The notes: generated by a model from the letters alone, not told the origin. DNA of 57,952 nucleotides from Desulfobacteraceae bacterium (GCA_021372635.1 JAJFUA010000116.1:1-57952); one strand, 5' to 3'. Positions 8,871 through 17,071 are shown, counted from the first letter of the stretch. Numbers and translations are program-made.

Positions 8871-9002
8871 TGGACTTTCCTCTTATTGCTGGACAGAAAT
8901 TGCAGCACAATCCTTGTGCCTGATTTCTTGCCACTCAGCCGAAAGGATGACAGCAAATCAGGTATGATAGATTATTGGAATAAAATGTATTTTGAATAAT
9001 TT

Positions 9003-10793
9003 CTATTGGTTTGATATAAAATAAACATAAAATGAACTTTTAACTTCAGGCTTGAGGCATATATAGAGTGTATTTCCTATGAGATGCTGATCGGTTACCG
9101 ATTCGCCGCTTGCAACAGGGACCATGTTGTTCCTTGATCCAACTTTAACGTCATTAGCCAAGGCATTTTCGCGATGTACGGTTACATGCAACCATCCGTC
9201 AGGAAGGGTATCGTAGTCGATCCATCCTGTAGCGAAGTCTCTCAGTCTTCTTATCAAATTTTCTGTGCCGATAAATTCGACGTTTTTTGAGCGGAGGTAC
9301 GTCAAAGCAGATCTGATTTGATAGGCCAAATGTACTCCTCGGGTCCTGAATTTATCGTATATCGTATTGTTTGCGTAATCATGAATATATCCGTATGTAT
9401 ATAGCCCGTATTTTACATTCTGGCCGAAGTATTTTCTGATTTCCTCATCGTAGTTTTTCTTGCTTTCCCACACTTCAAAGTCGCTCGGAAGGGTTTGCGA
9501 GAGGCAGTACGGCGTTGCTTCGGTTTGTGACAGGGCGATGAGCCATTTCAGATTTGTCGGCATCACCTGGATCTCACGTGGAGGCCACAGGGGCGACAGG
9601 AAGTGCCGGGCCAGGGATTTGAGCGGGCTATCCCAGAAACTGCACCAGGGCACTCCGAAGGGATGGCCGGCCCACCTGGAATCCTGGCCCTTGGCGCCGA
9701 ATATGGTGCCGGATCTGTATAAGTCGTCTATTTGCCTGGGAGTCGGATTCATCGCTCCGGAAAAGTTGAAGTATGTTCCGGTGGCGGGAACGATGGCCCT
9801 CTGGGATTCGAGAGCTCCTCTCGTCTGATCGTCGAAATCCGAAACCGAGGGCCAGTCCTGTGGATGTGTGCGCGAGTGGCTCCCGATGGCCATGAACGGG
9901 TTGCGACTCGCCTCGTTCCATCTCTTTGCCGCGGCTTCCGTTATTTTGTCCCGCACGAGCAGGTTGAGCAGCGGTAAGCGGAATTCGTCCGCCAGGCTCT
10001 CGACGGCGTCGATGGCAGCCAGATCCCGTGTCGCATCGCAATGAACTTCGAAAGAAACCAGGGGCTTTCCCCCGATCCGGTCGTTTGCGAAGCCGACCAT
10101 GCCCGTGCCGCCGTATCGCAGATGATTCACTACTTTGCCGTAATCCAGGAGATTCAGGATGTAATCCGAGGTCCCGCTGACCACTCCGCCCTTTGCGGTC
10201 AAAAAGGCGATGGTATGGCCGTTGAGCGTCATGCTCCTGTCCTGTTGGCTTTTCAGGCGGCAGGTGTGCACCCTGCTCAGAAAATGGCCGATCGACGTGA
10301 TCTCCCGGTCCTTCTCCAGGTCTTCGGGGACGATTGCCTTACCGTTGACCCAGTGAGTGTCGAAAGTGAAATCGAACAGTTCCTGACCATATTCTACGGT
10401 TTCCACCTGCTTGCCTCCGTCGTCGTACCGGGTGAATGGAAGATAGCCGTTGATGAATATCTTCCGTCCGGCTTGCAGCCAGCGAAGGCACTTGGCCGCG
10501 ACATCAGCCACCGGAATGGGCGCGGTGTGCCCGTTGAGAATGACGACATCGTGCGCGTCGGAATCGCCGAAAGACATATCGACAAAGCGTTCGTACGCCA
10601 CTACGTCAAAGGGGTAGCCCGCTGCGGTCAGATCGGTGATCACGGTCTCCCCGTTGTTGAAGGGAAAGACGACGGGGGATGCCCTGCCGGTCGTCACGAT
10701 GAGCACTCTCCTGGGCGCAGCCCCGAACAGCGGCTTGCTCGAAAGCATGAGGCAAATCACGATGACGGCCGGGAGAAACCGTATGAATTTCAT
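9003..10793 (-). CDS. Exported polysaccharide deacetylase (PelA/NodB-like)
   Basis: A 596-residue protein. Signal peptide about 1-25 (MKFIRFLPAVIVICLMLSS then FGA). Residues 27-240 look like a Rossmann/amidotransferase-like domain (VVILNGHTAP, KIFINGYLP). A CE4-type core follows with HCDATRD at 251 and GSHSRTH at 304-310, which supply the usual Asp/His metal ligands. It probably de-N-acetylates or otherwise trims a glycan in the periplasm. The start at 10793 has a GAGG site at good spacing and gives a clean signal peptide; 10814 is possible. The C-terminal third is AT-rich. It ends 133 bases before the FkbH start and could have its own transcript. Confidence 0.78.
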   Translation of the reverse strand: MKFIRFLPAVIVICLMLSSKPLFGAAPRRVLIVTTGRASPVVFPFNNGETVITDLTAAGYPFDVVAYERFVDMSFGDSDAHDVVILNGHTAPIPVADVAAKCLRWLQAGRKIFINGYLPFTRYDDGGKQVETVEYGQELFDFTFDTHWVNGKAIVPEDLEKDREITSIGHFLSRVHTCRLKSQQDRSMTLNGHTIAFLTAKGGVVSGTSDYILNLLDYGKVVNHLRYGGTGMVGFANDRIGGKPLVSFEVHCDATRDLAAIDAVESLADEFRLPLLNLLVRDKITEAAAKRWNEASRNPFMAIGSHSRTHPQDWPSVSDFDDQTRGALESQRAIVPATGTYFNFSGAMNPTPRQIDDLYRSGTIFGAKGQDSRWAGHPFGVPWCSFWDSPLKSLARHFLSPLWPPREIQVMPTNLKWLIALSQTEATPYCLSQTLPSDFEVWESKKNYDEEIRKYFGQNVKYGLYTYGYIHDYANNTIYDKFRTRGVHLAYQIRSALTYLRSKNVEFIGTENLIRRLRDFATGWIDYDTLPDGWLHVTVHRENALANDVKVGSRNNMVPVASGESVTDQHLIGNTLYICLKPEVKSSFYVYFISNQ

Positions 10794-11231
10794 ACACACG
10801 TGCCTCGATTCCATACACTTTTCTTCTGGCCGCACTATGTTTTCGGAATTCCGACGGTAATTGCTGAGCCGCCTTTTCGGCAAATCCCTTTGGACAAGCC
10901 GGTCAGCATGGGGTCTCCCGGGTTTTCGGCCTTCCGGCCATGGTTCCGCCCCAGCGGTCGGTCCATGTGGGCCGGTCCTCTTTCTTGAAAAAACGCAACC
11001 GCTTAAGTGAGAACAGGGAGACCTGTCGCAGAGGGAGTCATGGGTTTGATCGTCATAATTCTGACTGAGTCATGAGTCTGGCATGAGAGCCTTCTTGAAT
11101 TTGCCTCGCGGACGGTCCCTTTCCCCGGAGCGTCGGAGGAATCCGTTTTTTCTCAGACATTTAAAAATCGTACCTCCGTCATTTCTCTGGCGTCCGGACC
11201 GGCATCTCACCGCGCCGGGGTGCCGGGAGGA
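10794..11231. other. Intergenic region between deacetylase gene and IS630 remnant
   Basis: A stretch of 438 bases without a supportable gene. No trace of the DDE-domain half of an IS630 transposase was found in any frame, although that is where OrfB should lie. A run TTTTTTCTCAGACATTTAAAAA around 11146-11167 is the only AT-rich patch. The leader and promoter of the minus-strand deacetylase gene must be in the left part, but I could not define -35/-10 or sigma-54 elements there. Confidence 0.5.
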
Positions 11232-11768
11232 TCAGTTCCGACCTTCCGCCCCGCTTTTCCCTTCGTCGGGCTTGACCCTCGTCTTGGGCCTGAAGCCGCC
11301 CGAAGAGCGCTTGTAGCTGAAGCCGCACAGATCGAAGAGACGGAGATAGGATGAGCGGCTTTCGTAGCGGACATGGAACCACTTCTCTATCGCCTTCATG
11401 AGGCTGTCAACCGTCCACAGACGGGGGGCATGACCGGCTTGTTCCCGGCCGAGTGCCTCCGCCGGATCGCAGCGGTTCAGCCGCTTCTTGAGTTCCTCGA
11501 TCTGTTCGGAGGTGAGCTTGGCCCGGTTTCCTCCCGTCCGTTGATCGATCAGGCCTGCGACGCCCGCCTTTTTGTACCTGCGACGCCAGTCCATGAGGCT
11601 CGTCCGGCTGCAGCCGGTGATCTGCATGACTTCGGCGAGCGAGTAGCCGCTGCCGTAGAGGCGCACTGCCAGGCAACGGGTGCGAAGGGGGCCGTCCCTG
11701 CTCGCTTGAGAAGCCTGCCGCAGTTCTTTGGCCTGCTCTTCGTTCAATCGAAATCGTTCTTCTCTCAT
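11232..11768 (-). CDS. IS630-family transposase OrfA (helix-turn-helix half), element remnant
   Basis: A 178-residue protein with the N-terminal half of an IS630 transposase. It has a winged helix-turn-helix (LAVRLYGSGYSLAEVMQITG, then SRTSLMDWRRRYKKAGVAGL) and a second DNA-binding segment (LTSEQIEELKKRL, WTVDSLMKAIEKWFHVRYESRSSYLRLFDLCGFSYKRS). In complete elements a DDE catalytic ORF follows, often by frameshift; here only 438 bases of unrelated sequence precede the next gene, so the element is probably a non-autonomous remnant. It lies at the junction of the minus-strand locus and the plus-strand island and may mark an insertion or rearrangement. Terminal inverted repeats were not found. 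Confidence 0.82.
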   Translation of the reverse strand: MREERFRLNEEQAKELRQASQASRDGPLRTRCLAVRLYGSGYSLAEVMQITGCSRTSLMDWRRRYKKAGVAGLIDQRTGGNRAKLTSEQIEELKKRLNRCDPAEALGREQAGHAPRLWTVDSLMKAIEKWFHVRYESRSSYLRLFDLCGFSYKRSSGGFRPKTRVKPDEGKSGAEGRN

Positions 11769-11814
11769 GGGGGAAGTACAGTTTCTAACTGTTTTTAACT
11801 AGCTGGAATTTCAA

Positions 11815-11830
11815 TGGCATTTGACTTGCA
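11815..11830 (+). promoter_or_regulatory. Sigma-54-like promoter (-24/-12)
   Basis: TGGCATTTGACTTGCA matches the sigma-54 consensus: GG and GC are exactly ten bases apart, with TGGCA at -24 and TTGCA at -12. It points toward the plus-strand secreted-protein genes, whose first start codon is at 12309, implying a leader of about 470 bases. Polysaccharide loci with exosortase-type genes are often under sigma-54 control by a PrsK/PrsR-like pair, which fits, but no activator gene is in the window. It is a single motif match in non-coding DNA. Confidence 0.5.
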
Positions 11831-11868
11831 AAACTTCGTGGACTAAGAGTGGTTCTCCCGGGAACGGT

Positions 11869-11883
11869 TTCCTCCTGGAGGAA
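11869..11883. repeat. Short perfect inverted repeat in leader
   Basis: TTCCTCC and GGAGGAA flank a single T. The right arm resembles an anti-Shine-Dalgarno target, so in RNA the two arms could hide or mimic a ribosome site. It lies about 40 bases after the sigma-54-like promoter. Function unknown. Confidence 0.4.
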
Positions 11884-12163
11884 CAACGTCTCCGGATGAA
11901 GAGTACGAGCGGATCATCATGATCCTGGGTCCCTTGCAGAGAGGGAGGGGGCCGGGATTGCCGAAGGGGGACGAAGCCTCCTTCATGCCTCGTGACGAAA
12001 CGGTAACATCGGAGGGGAGCCCATGTAAGAGAATGATGCCGCGCTGTGCGCGTTTCACCTGGGGGGGTTTGACAGCAGAGCATTGGTGCTTTAAGTAAAC
12101 GTGAGTTGCGTCAACAGCAAAGGAATTCGGCTGGATAGTCAACATGCTCATGGCAAGACGACA

Positions 12164-12192
12164 ATATTCAAAAGCTCTGTATCTTTGAATAT
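12164..12192. promoter_or_regulatory. Nine-base perfect inverted repeat, possible operator
   Basis: ATATTCAAA (12164-12172) and TTTGAATAT (12184-12192) are exact inverted copies separated by 11 bases, about 117 bases upstream of the exported-protein start at 12309. Spacing and symmetry suit a dimeric activator or repressor site; an RNA hairpin is the alternative. No regulator gene is nearby to pair it with. Confidence 0.4.
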
Positions 12193-12308
12193 CTGCCAAG
12201 CGTTTAAATCCCACAGAAGATAAAATTGGCTAGTGGATTTCGCAGGAGCTGAAATATCTAAGCTGACGCTGTACTACGCTCTCGTTCAAGACGATTGGGG
12301 GGTAAAAA

Positions 12309-13556
12309 ATGCAGTTTGGTGAGAAACGTATTAGAACAGGAAGTATTGCCAATTTACGTCTGTCCATCTTCCTGTACGCATTGACAGTTATTGCAGGCAT
12401 TCACGTATTCTGCGGAAGCGCGTATGCGCTCACCGCCACACTGAAATGGTCCGCATCCCCGAGTACGGGGATTTCCGGATACAAGGTCTACACGGGTCTT
12501 TCCAGCGGGAAATACAGCCAGGTTGTCAACGCCGGGAACAGCACCACGGCCGCCGTTTCGAATCTCCAGGTGGGGCAGAAGTATTACTTCGCGATCACGG
12601 CCTACGACACCAAGGGCAATGAAAGCCCGTTTTCGCAGGAACTGGCCTACACGATGAACGACGGTTCCGTGATTCCGTACTCGCAACTGACGGTGGAATC
12701 CGTCGACAGCGAAGAACTTGCCGGGGAGAACGGCGCGGCGGTCAACGCGATCGATTCACGGACCGGCACGATCTGGCACACTCAATGGAGCGGCTCCAGC
12801 CCGTCGTATCCCCATGAGATCGTCATCAAGCTGAATGGATGGTACCAGGTCAACGGTTTTCGATATCTGCCCCGCCAGGACGGAGGGGTCAACGGCATGG
12901 TGGCCAAGTACAGCTTCTACGTGAGTACAGACGGCGTCAACTGGGGCACCCCTGTTTCGACGGGCACATTTGCCGCCGGCACCGGCCAGAAGCAGGTGCT
13001 TTTCACGGGAAAGCAAGGCTACTACGTCAAGCTGGTCGGTCTCTCCGAGATCAACGGCGGTCCCTGGATGAGCGCCGCAGAGATCAGCGTTCTGGGCACG
13101 CCTGCCACGGTCGTCCTGCTGCCCTCCACCCAGTTGGCCGTCGTTTCTGCGTCCAGCGAAGAGTTGATCGGTGAGAACGGCGCGGCGGAAAACTCCATCG
13201 ACGGACTGGTGAACACGATATGGCATACGCAGTACAGCAGCGTGCGGCCGGTCCCGGCGTACCCGCACGAGATCGTCCTATCGCTCGGAGCCAGCCGCAA
13301 CGTCGTGGGATTTCGCTACCTGCCCCGCCAGGACGGAGGAATCAACGGCACGGTGGCAAACTATAATTTCTATGTCAGTTCCGATGGGGTAAACTGGGGC
13401 AAACCGGTCGTTTCCGGAACAATGGCCAAGGACACCAAACAAAAAGAAGTACTCTTCAGCGGGAAGACCGGTCTTTACGTGAAATTCCAAGGTCTCTCGG
13501 AAGTGAATGGCAATCCCTGGATGAGCGCCGCCCAGATAGGAGTGATCTGCCGTTAG
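12309..13556 (+). CDS. Exported protein with fibronectin III and two discoidin (F5/8 type C) domains
   Basis: A 415-residue protein. An extended signal peptide ends near residue 40 (AYA). Residues 42-118 are a fibronectin III-like fold (ATLKWSASPSTGISGYKVY, YYFAITAYDTKGNES). Two discoidin domains follow at about 125-265 and 275-415, each with the signature EELxGENGAAxNxID, IWHTQ, FRYLPRQDGGxNG, FYVSxDGVNWG, GLSExNGxPWMSAA. Discoidin modules bind glycans, so it may be a matrix protein holding the polysaccharide made by this locus. A strong GGGGGG site precedes the ATG. The same module type occurs three times in the 41354-44620 gene on the other strand. No catalytic domain or PEP-CTERM anchor is seen. 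Confidence 0.88.
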   Translation: MQFGEKRIRTGSIANLRLSIFLYALTVIAGIHVFCGSAYALTATLKWSASPSTGISGYKVYTGLSSGKYSQVVNAGNSTTAAVSNLQVGQKYYFAITAYDTKGNESPFSQELAYTMNDGSVIPYSQLTVESVDSEELAGENGAAVNAIDSRTGTIWHTQWSGSSPSYPHEIVIKLNGWYQVNGFRYLPRQDGGVNGMVAKYSFYVSTDGVNWGTPVSTGTFAAGTGQKQVLFTGKQGYYVKLVGLSEINGGPWMSAAEISVLGTPATVVLLPSTQLAVVSASSEELIGENGAAENSIDGLVNTIWHTQYSSVRPVPAYPHEIVLSLGASRNVVGFRYLPRQDGGINGTVANYNFYVSSDGVNWGKPVVSGTMAKDTKQKEVLFSGKTGLYVKFQGLSEVNGNPWMSAAQIGVICR

Positions 13557-13949
13557 GGCGGCGAAGCGGCGAATGAAAGCGGTGTATCGGCTGCCGCCGG
13601 ACGCGCAAAGGCCGCTCGACGGGCTTCCCTCGCTCGGCATGGTTTCCATGCAGGGAAGCGGCGGAGCGATCAGTTGACACGGGTCGCCGTGGCCACCTTT
13701 GGGCACGCTGCCATATTGGAACACGTTGAAAACTTCTCGATGGCGCCGAACGGCGACGCAAACGACGGCCCGGAATCCCGGGCCGTAAAGGAAGCAGGTG
13801 AAATGCCATCGCCTTGCGGGTTCTTTTCAACGGGCTCATCTGAGTCTCTCGCGCTAATGTGAAAGCTGCAAGCTTCAGAGGATGGCCGATCCCAACCTGC
13901 GGCGGAAGATCCTTTGGACTTTCACGGGAAAATATTTCTGGAGAAGATT
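13557..13949. other. Intergenic region between the two plus-strand secreted-protein genes
   Basis: 393 GC-rich bases with no supportable gene. They contain a perfect hairpin at 13765-13786, a smaller one around 13637-13651 (GCATGG/CCATGC) and a weak sigma-54-like match TGGCCACCTTTGGGCA at 13690-13705 (GG and GC ten bases apart, but a poor -12 box). The length suggests that the beta-helix gene may be transcribed separately from the discoidin gene. Confidence 0.45.
13765..13786 (+). terminator. Perfect 9-bp hairpin, possible transcription stop
   Basis: ACGGCCCGG and CCGGGCCGT pair perfectly around a four-base loop. It is a strong GC stem about 210 bases after the discoidin-protein stop. No T-run follows on the plus strand, so a classic intrinsic terminator is not complete; it could be a processing or attenuation structure. 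Confidence 0.4.
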
Positions 13950-15485
13950 ATGAAAATCAGGCAGTTGTTTTATCTGACGGGTTTTGTTTTCCTTTTCGTC
14001 TGCTTCCTTTCCGGAAGCTGTTTCGCTGCGACCTACTATGTGGGGACAAACGGGAAAGACACCAATAACGGGAGCCTGGCAGCTCCGTGGGCAACTCTCA
14101 ACCGGGCCAACGCGGTGGCGGTGTCCGGCGATACGGTCTATGTTCGAGGCGGAATCTACAATCAAAAAGCGTACCTGGACAAGGCGGGAGTCACATGGCG
14201 TGCCTACACCGGGGAGGTGCCGATTATAGACGGCGGCTGGCCCGGTACATTGGCGGGCGACTCGCAGGGGTTGCCTACAGGTACCGACAGGTATGCCGCA
14301 TTGATCTTCATTGTCGGAAGCAACATCACCTTCGATGGCTTTGAAGTGCGCAACAGCAGAGGCAGGGGGATAGAAGTATACGGAGCCCCCATCACCAACG
14401 TGACGATCAGAAACTGCAAGGCTCATCACACCTTCAACGAGAGTTTTCTTCTCATCGGCGGTACAAAACCCACCCAGTGGGTCACGAAGAGCCTGGTGGA
14501 GAATTGTGAATTCTACAACGGCGCAATGATACGGCCGATATACAGTTCAAGGGCCGATGGAACTCCCGGAACGGTGTTGGTTACCCGTTTCGACGGGTTG
14601 ACTTTCAGGAAGAACAAGGTCCACGATTCCTGGTACGACGGTGTGCTGGTCGGAGGGAATGTCACAGGCGACTATTCCAGCGCCAATGCGATCATAGAGT
14701 ACAACCAGATCTATGGGAACTACCAGGATCAGCTCGTACTTGTCGGAAACCGGTACAACACGGTCAGGTACAACCTGATTTACGGTACCTACCCGAATGC
14801 AAACGGTGAAAACGGGCGTGGTTCGGGGATATGGTTTGCCAACGAAACCACGTGGAACCTGCCCAACTGCTATTCGGAAAGCCATGTTTACGGCAACCTT
14901 ATTGCCAATACTCTCGTGAATATGTGGGTTGAGGGGCAGGGGGCCACATGCAAGATATACAATACGTATTGGTACAACAATACGAGCATCGAAGCGACCA
15001 GTTCGAATTTCTATATTGAAAGCTGGGCTGGAGGCGGGCACATCTTCAAGAACAACCTGGTGATACAAAGTGCCGGAAGCACCAGGATCGGAGGCGCCCC
15101 CTCAGGGGTTGTCACCGCAAACTACAATCACTGGTCCAGGATACCGGCATCGACGCTTTGCGGCCGGAACGATACCACCTATCCCGGCTACGCGTCCACC
15201 TCACCGTTGACTGCGAAGTCTACGGGCTGGAACTCCCTGCGGGGGGCATCCCTCACCGGGAAAGAGTTTGCCCTCCAGTCCGGCAGCGTCTGTATCCGCA
15301 AGGGGACGACGAGTCCGGTTACAAACCCTCCGCAGAGTTTCCTGAATGTGGGCTTGTCCAACTTCCTGACCAATGTCTTCAACCTGGTGAACCAGAACGC
15401 TACGAGCTGGGACATCGGCGGCTGCGTTTTTTCCTCGCAGCTGAGTGCTCCCGGAGCCCCCTATGTCGCCTCTGTGACGCCCTGA
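13950..15485 (+). CDS. Exported right-handed parallel beta-helix protein
   Basis: A 511-residue protein with a signal peptide at 1-26 (ends SGSCFA). The mature protein begins ATYYVGTNGKDTNNGS, the typical opening of a pectate-lyase-like beta-helix, followed by AAPWATLNRA and turns such as NITFDGFEVRNSRGRGIEVYG and NVTIRNCKAHHT. Members are polysaccharide lyases, epimerases or glycan-binding surface proteins. Near a GDP-mannuronate dehydrogenase, a lyase or C5-epimerase acting on the exported polymer is attractive, but catalytic residues cannot be assigned. ATG at 13950 is chosen for its GGAG site and clean signal peptide. The gene converges on gmhA. Confidence 0.82.
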   Translation: MKIRQLFYLTGFVFLFVCFLSGSCFAATYYVGTNGKDTNNGSLAAPWATLNRANAVAVSGDTVYVRGGIYNQKAYLDKAGVTWRAYTGEVPIIDGGWPGTLAGDSQGLPTGTDRYAALIFIVGSNITFDGFEVRNSRGRGIEVYGAPITNVTIRNCKAHHTFNESFLLIGGTKPTQWVTKSLVENCEFYNGAMIRPIYSSRADGTPGTVLVTRFDGLTFRKNKVHDSWYDGVLVGGNVTGDYSSANAIIEYNQIYGNYQDQLVLVGNRYNTVRYNLIYGTYPNANGENGRGSGIWFANETTWNLPNCYSESHVYGNLIANTLVNMWVEGQGATCKIYNTYWYNNTSIEATSSNFYIESWAGGGHIFKNNLVIQSAGSTRIGGAPSGVVTANYNHWSRIPASTLCGRNDTTYPGYASTSPLTAKSTGWNSLRGASLTGKEFALQSGSVCIRKGTTSPVTNPPQSFLNVGLSNFLTNVFNLVNQNATSWDIGGCVFSSQLSAPGAPYVASVTP

Positions 15486-15585
15486 CCCGGGGCGGAAGAC
15501 TCCGACGGGAAGGGCGGAAATCGCTGCCCTTCCCTGGTCTGTCTTTCGTTCCGCACGATCGTCCGTATGGCATGGTGCCGGTGAT

Positions 15586-15609
15586 GTGCCCATCGGCAGC
15601 GATGGGCAC
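15586..15609. terminator. Perfect 10-bp hairpin between convergent genes
   Basis: GTGCCCATCG and CGATGGGCAC pair perfectly around a four-base loop in the 123-base gap between the plus-strand beta-helix gene and the minus-strand gmhA, touching the last base of the gmhA stop codon. Its symmetry suits a bidirectional terminator. Neither side has a T-run, so efficiency is uncertain. Confidence 0.5.
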
Positions 15610-16175
15610 TACTGGCACGCCCATGTCTTCCGGATTTTCTGCATGGCCATGTGGGCCACAATCAGGTGAACGTCTTCGACCTTCTGCATGTCGTCGACTT
15701 TCGCCAGAATGGGAATGTGGACCAGGTCGTAGAGCCTGCCGCCGGTATAGCCGCAAAGTCCCGCGGTGATTCCTCCGTTTTGGTTCGCGTATTCGATGGC
15801 TTTCAGCACGTTCCGGGAGTTTCCGCTTCCGGATATGCCAATCACGACATCCCCGGGTTCGAAGAAGTTCTTCAGTTGCTCCACGAAGACCTCGTCATAC
15901 GAGAGATCGTTGGCGTAGGCCATCATGGTCGATATGCTGTCATTCAGGCAGATCATCTTGAATTTGACCTCCTGGTCCAGGCAGCAGCCCTTGTTGATGT
16001 CGCATATCCAGTGCGAAGCGGTGGAAGCGCTTCCCCCGTTGCCCATCACAAAGATACGGTTGCCCCTTCTGCAGCAGTCCAACATAGCCTCGATCAGCTT
16101 CTCGAATTGGTCGTGGGGGAAAGTATCGAGGAGATTCTTCAGGTCCTGGATATATTGTGTTGAAAATCCATCCAT
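15609..16175 (-). CDS. gmhA: SIS-domain sugar isomerase, sedoheptulose 7-phosphate isomerase-like (copy 1)
   Basis: A 188-residue single SIS domain with the GmhA-type loop MGNGGSASTASHW near residue 44-56, GISGSGNSRNVLKAIEYA near 113-130 and a C-terminal HLIVAHMAM helix. GmhA converts sedoheptulose 7-phosphate to D-glycero-D-manno-heptose 7-phosphate in the cytoplasm, the first step of nucleotide-heptose synthesis. It is the last gene of a group with hddC and hddA, which fits the GDP-D-alpha-D-heptose route. A second SIS gene lies at 53148-53810. Good AAGGGG site before the ATG. Confidence 0.85.
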   Translation of the reverse strand: MDGFSTQYIQDLKNLLDTFPHDQFEKLIEAMLDCCRRGNRIFVMGNGGSASTASHWICDINKGCCLDQEVKFKMICLNDSISTMMAYANDLSYDEVFVEQLKNFFEPGDVVIGISGSGNSRNVLKAIEYANQNGGITAGLCGYTGGRLYDLVHIPILAKVDDMQKVEDVHLIVAHMAMQKIRKTWACQ

Positions 16176-16315
16176 GACATTCCCCTTTCGATGATGTAAG
16201 CCCGCCGGCAGCCATCGTTCGGACGATGCCGCCGGGGACCGCCCGGCCGCCTTCGAACATGTCTCCCGCCCCTGTGCCCTGCAGAAGGTTGAACCGCCGT
16301 AGCGTGCGATCGGGT

Positions 16316-17071
16316 TCAGGCAAATGCTGCAAGTTCCGCCTCGGCAAGGTCCACTGCTTTTCCGGGATTCGCCCTGATTTTTTGAGCCATCTCATAGGAT
16401 TCCGGAGTGCCGATGTCCAAAAGCGACTCTCTGATCAAGTACGCCTTCATCTTTCCGACCAGCCTTGGGATAACGTGGAAGCCCAGGTCGAGAGGTTCGG
16501 GGGACCCGGGAATACCGGCGGGAAAGTAGTCGAAAATCCTTCCGTCGGCGACGTAAATCCCCGCCGCCGCCAGATCGGTCCTGGGGGCTTTCGGCTTTTC
16601 CACAAAGCTTTTCACCGTCCCGTCTCCGGCGAGTTCGGCTATCCCGCAGCGCTCGGGATTCTTCGTCCGGAAGATCCCCAGGGTGAACGGCAGACCGTGT
16701 GTGCGATGAAATGCGGCGATTCCTGACAGGTTCACGTGAGTGTAGTTGTCTCCGTAGAGGATGAAGAAGGGTTCGCCGGCCGCAATCCATCGTTCGTTCG
16801 CCTTCAGGGTGCCGGCACTCCCGAGAAGTATCGGTTCATGAAAGGCGATTACTTTCACGCGGCCGTTGTTCCAGCCTTTCAGGAAATCGTCCACCTTCTC
16901 GGAGAGCCAGTGCGTGTTGACCAGCACCTCGTCGACTCCATGCAACTGCATATGTTCCAGCCAGATCTGCAGCAGGGGCTTGCCGCCGATCGGCAGGAGG
17001 CACTTGGGGACGCTGTCGGTGAGAGGCCGCAGTCGCGTCCCGAGGCCGGCGGCCAATAGAAACGCTTTCAT
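16316..17071 (-). CDS. hddC: Nucleotidyltransferase, D-glycero-alpha-D-manno-heptose 1-phosphate guanylyltransferase-like
   Basis: 251 residues with the nucleotidyltransferase opening AAGLGTRLRPLTD (about 7-19), then PKCLLPIGGKPLLQIWLEH and LYGDNYTHVN for the metal-binding acidic residue. The family joins a sugar 1-phosphate to an NTP. Because a GHMP kinase of HddA type and GmhA are in the same operon, the likely reaction is D,D-heptose 1-phosphate plus GTP giving GDP-heptose. From sequence alone a glucose or mannose 1-phosphate enzyme cannot be excluded. Ribosome site GGGGGA. The 188 bases upstream contain a GGGCC/GGCCC hairpin at 17165-17178. Confidence 0.75.
   Translation of the reverse strand: MKAFLLAAGLGTRLRPLTDSVPKCLLPIGGKPLLQIWLEHMQLHGVDEVLVNTHWLSEKVDDFLKGWNNGRVKVIAFHEPILLGSAGTLKANERWIAAGEPFFILYGDNYTHVNLSGIAAFHRTHGLPFTLGIFRTKNPERCGIAELAGDGTVKSFVEKPKAPRTDLAAAGIYVADGRIFDYFPAGIPGSPEPLDLGFHVIPRLVGKMKAYLIRESLLDIGTPESYEMAQKIRANPGKAVDLAEAELAAFA

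Larger units (their letters stand above)
11769..12308. other. 540-base leader/intergenic region before the plus-strand island
   Basis: The region holds a sigma-54-like promoter (11815-11830), short inverted repeats (11869-11883; 12164-12192) and a GC-rich middle. A 123-codon open frame on the minus strand (11843-12214) has no recognisable domain and no ribosome site, so I do not call it a gene. The length is unusual for this compact locus and suggests a long 5' untranslated region or a small RNA. Confidence 0.5.

Noticed and set aside
8905-8919. GCACAA/TTGTGC hairpin upstream of the FkbH gene
   Set aside because: Only six pairs with a three-base loop and no T-run; could easily be chance.
11843-12214. 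123-codon open frame on the minus strand in the leader region
   Set aside because: No recognisable domain, no ribosome site, overlaps the promoter-like leader and repeats, and its composition follows the underlying GC-rich DNA.
13690-13705. Second sigma-54-like motif before the beta-helix gene
   Set aside because: GG-N10-GC spacing fits, but the -12 box reads GGGCA rather than TTGCA; too weak to list as a promoter.
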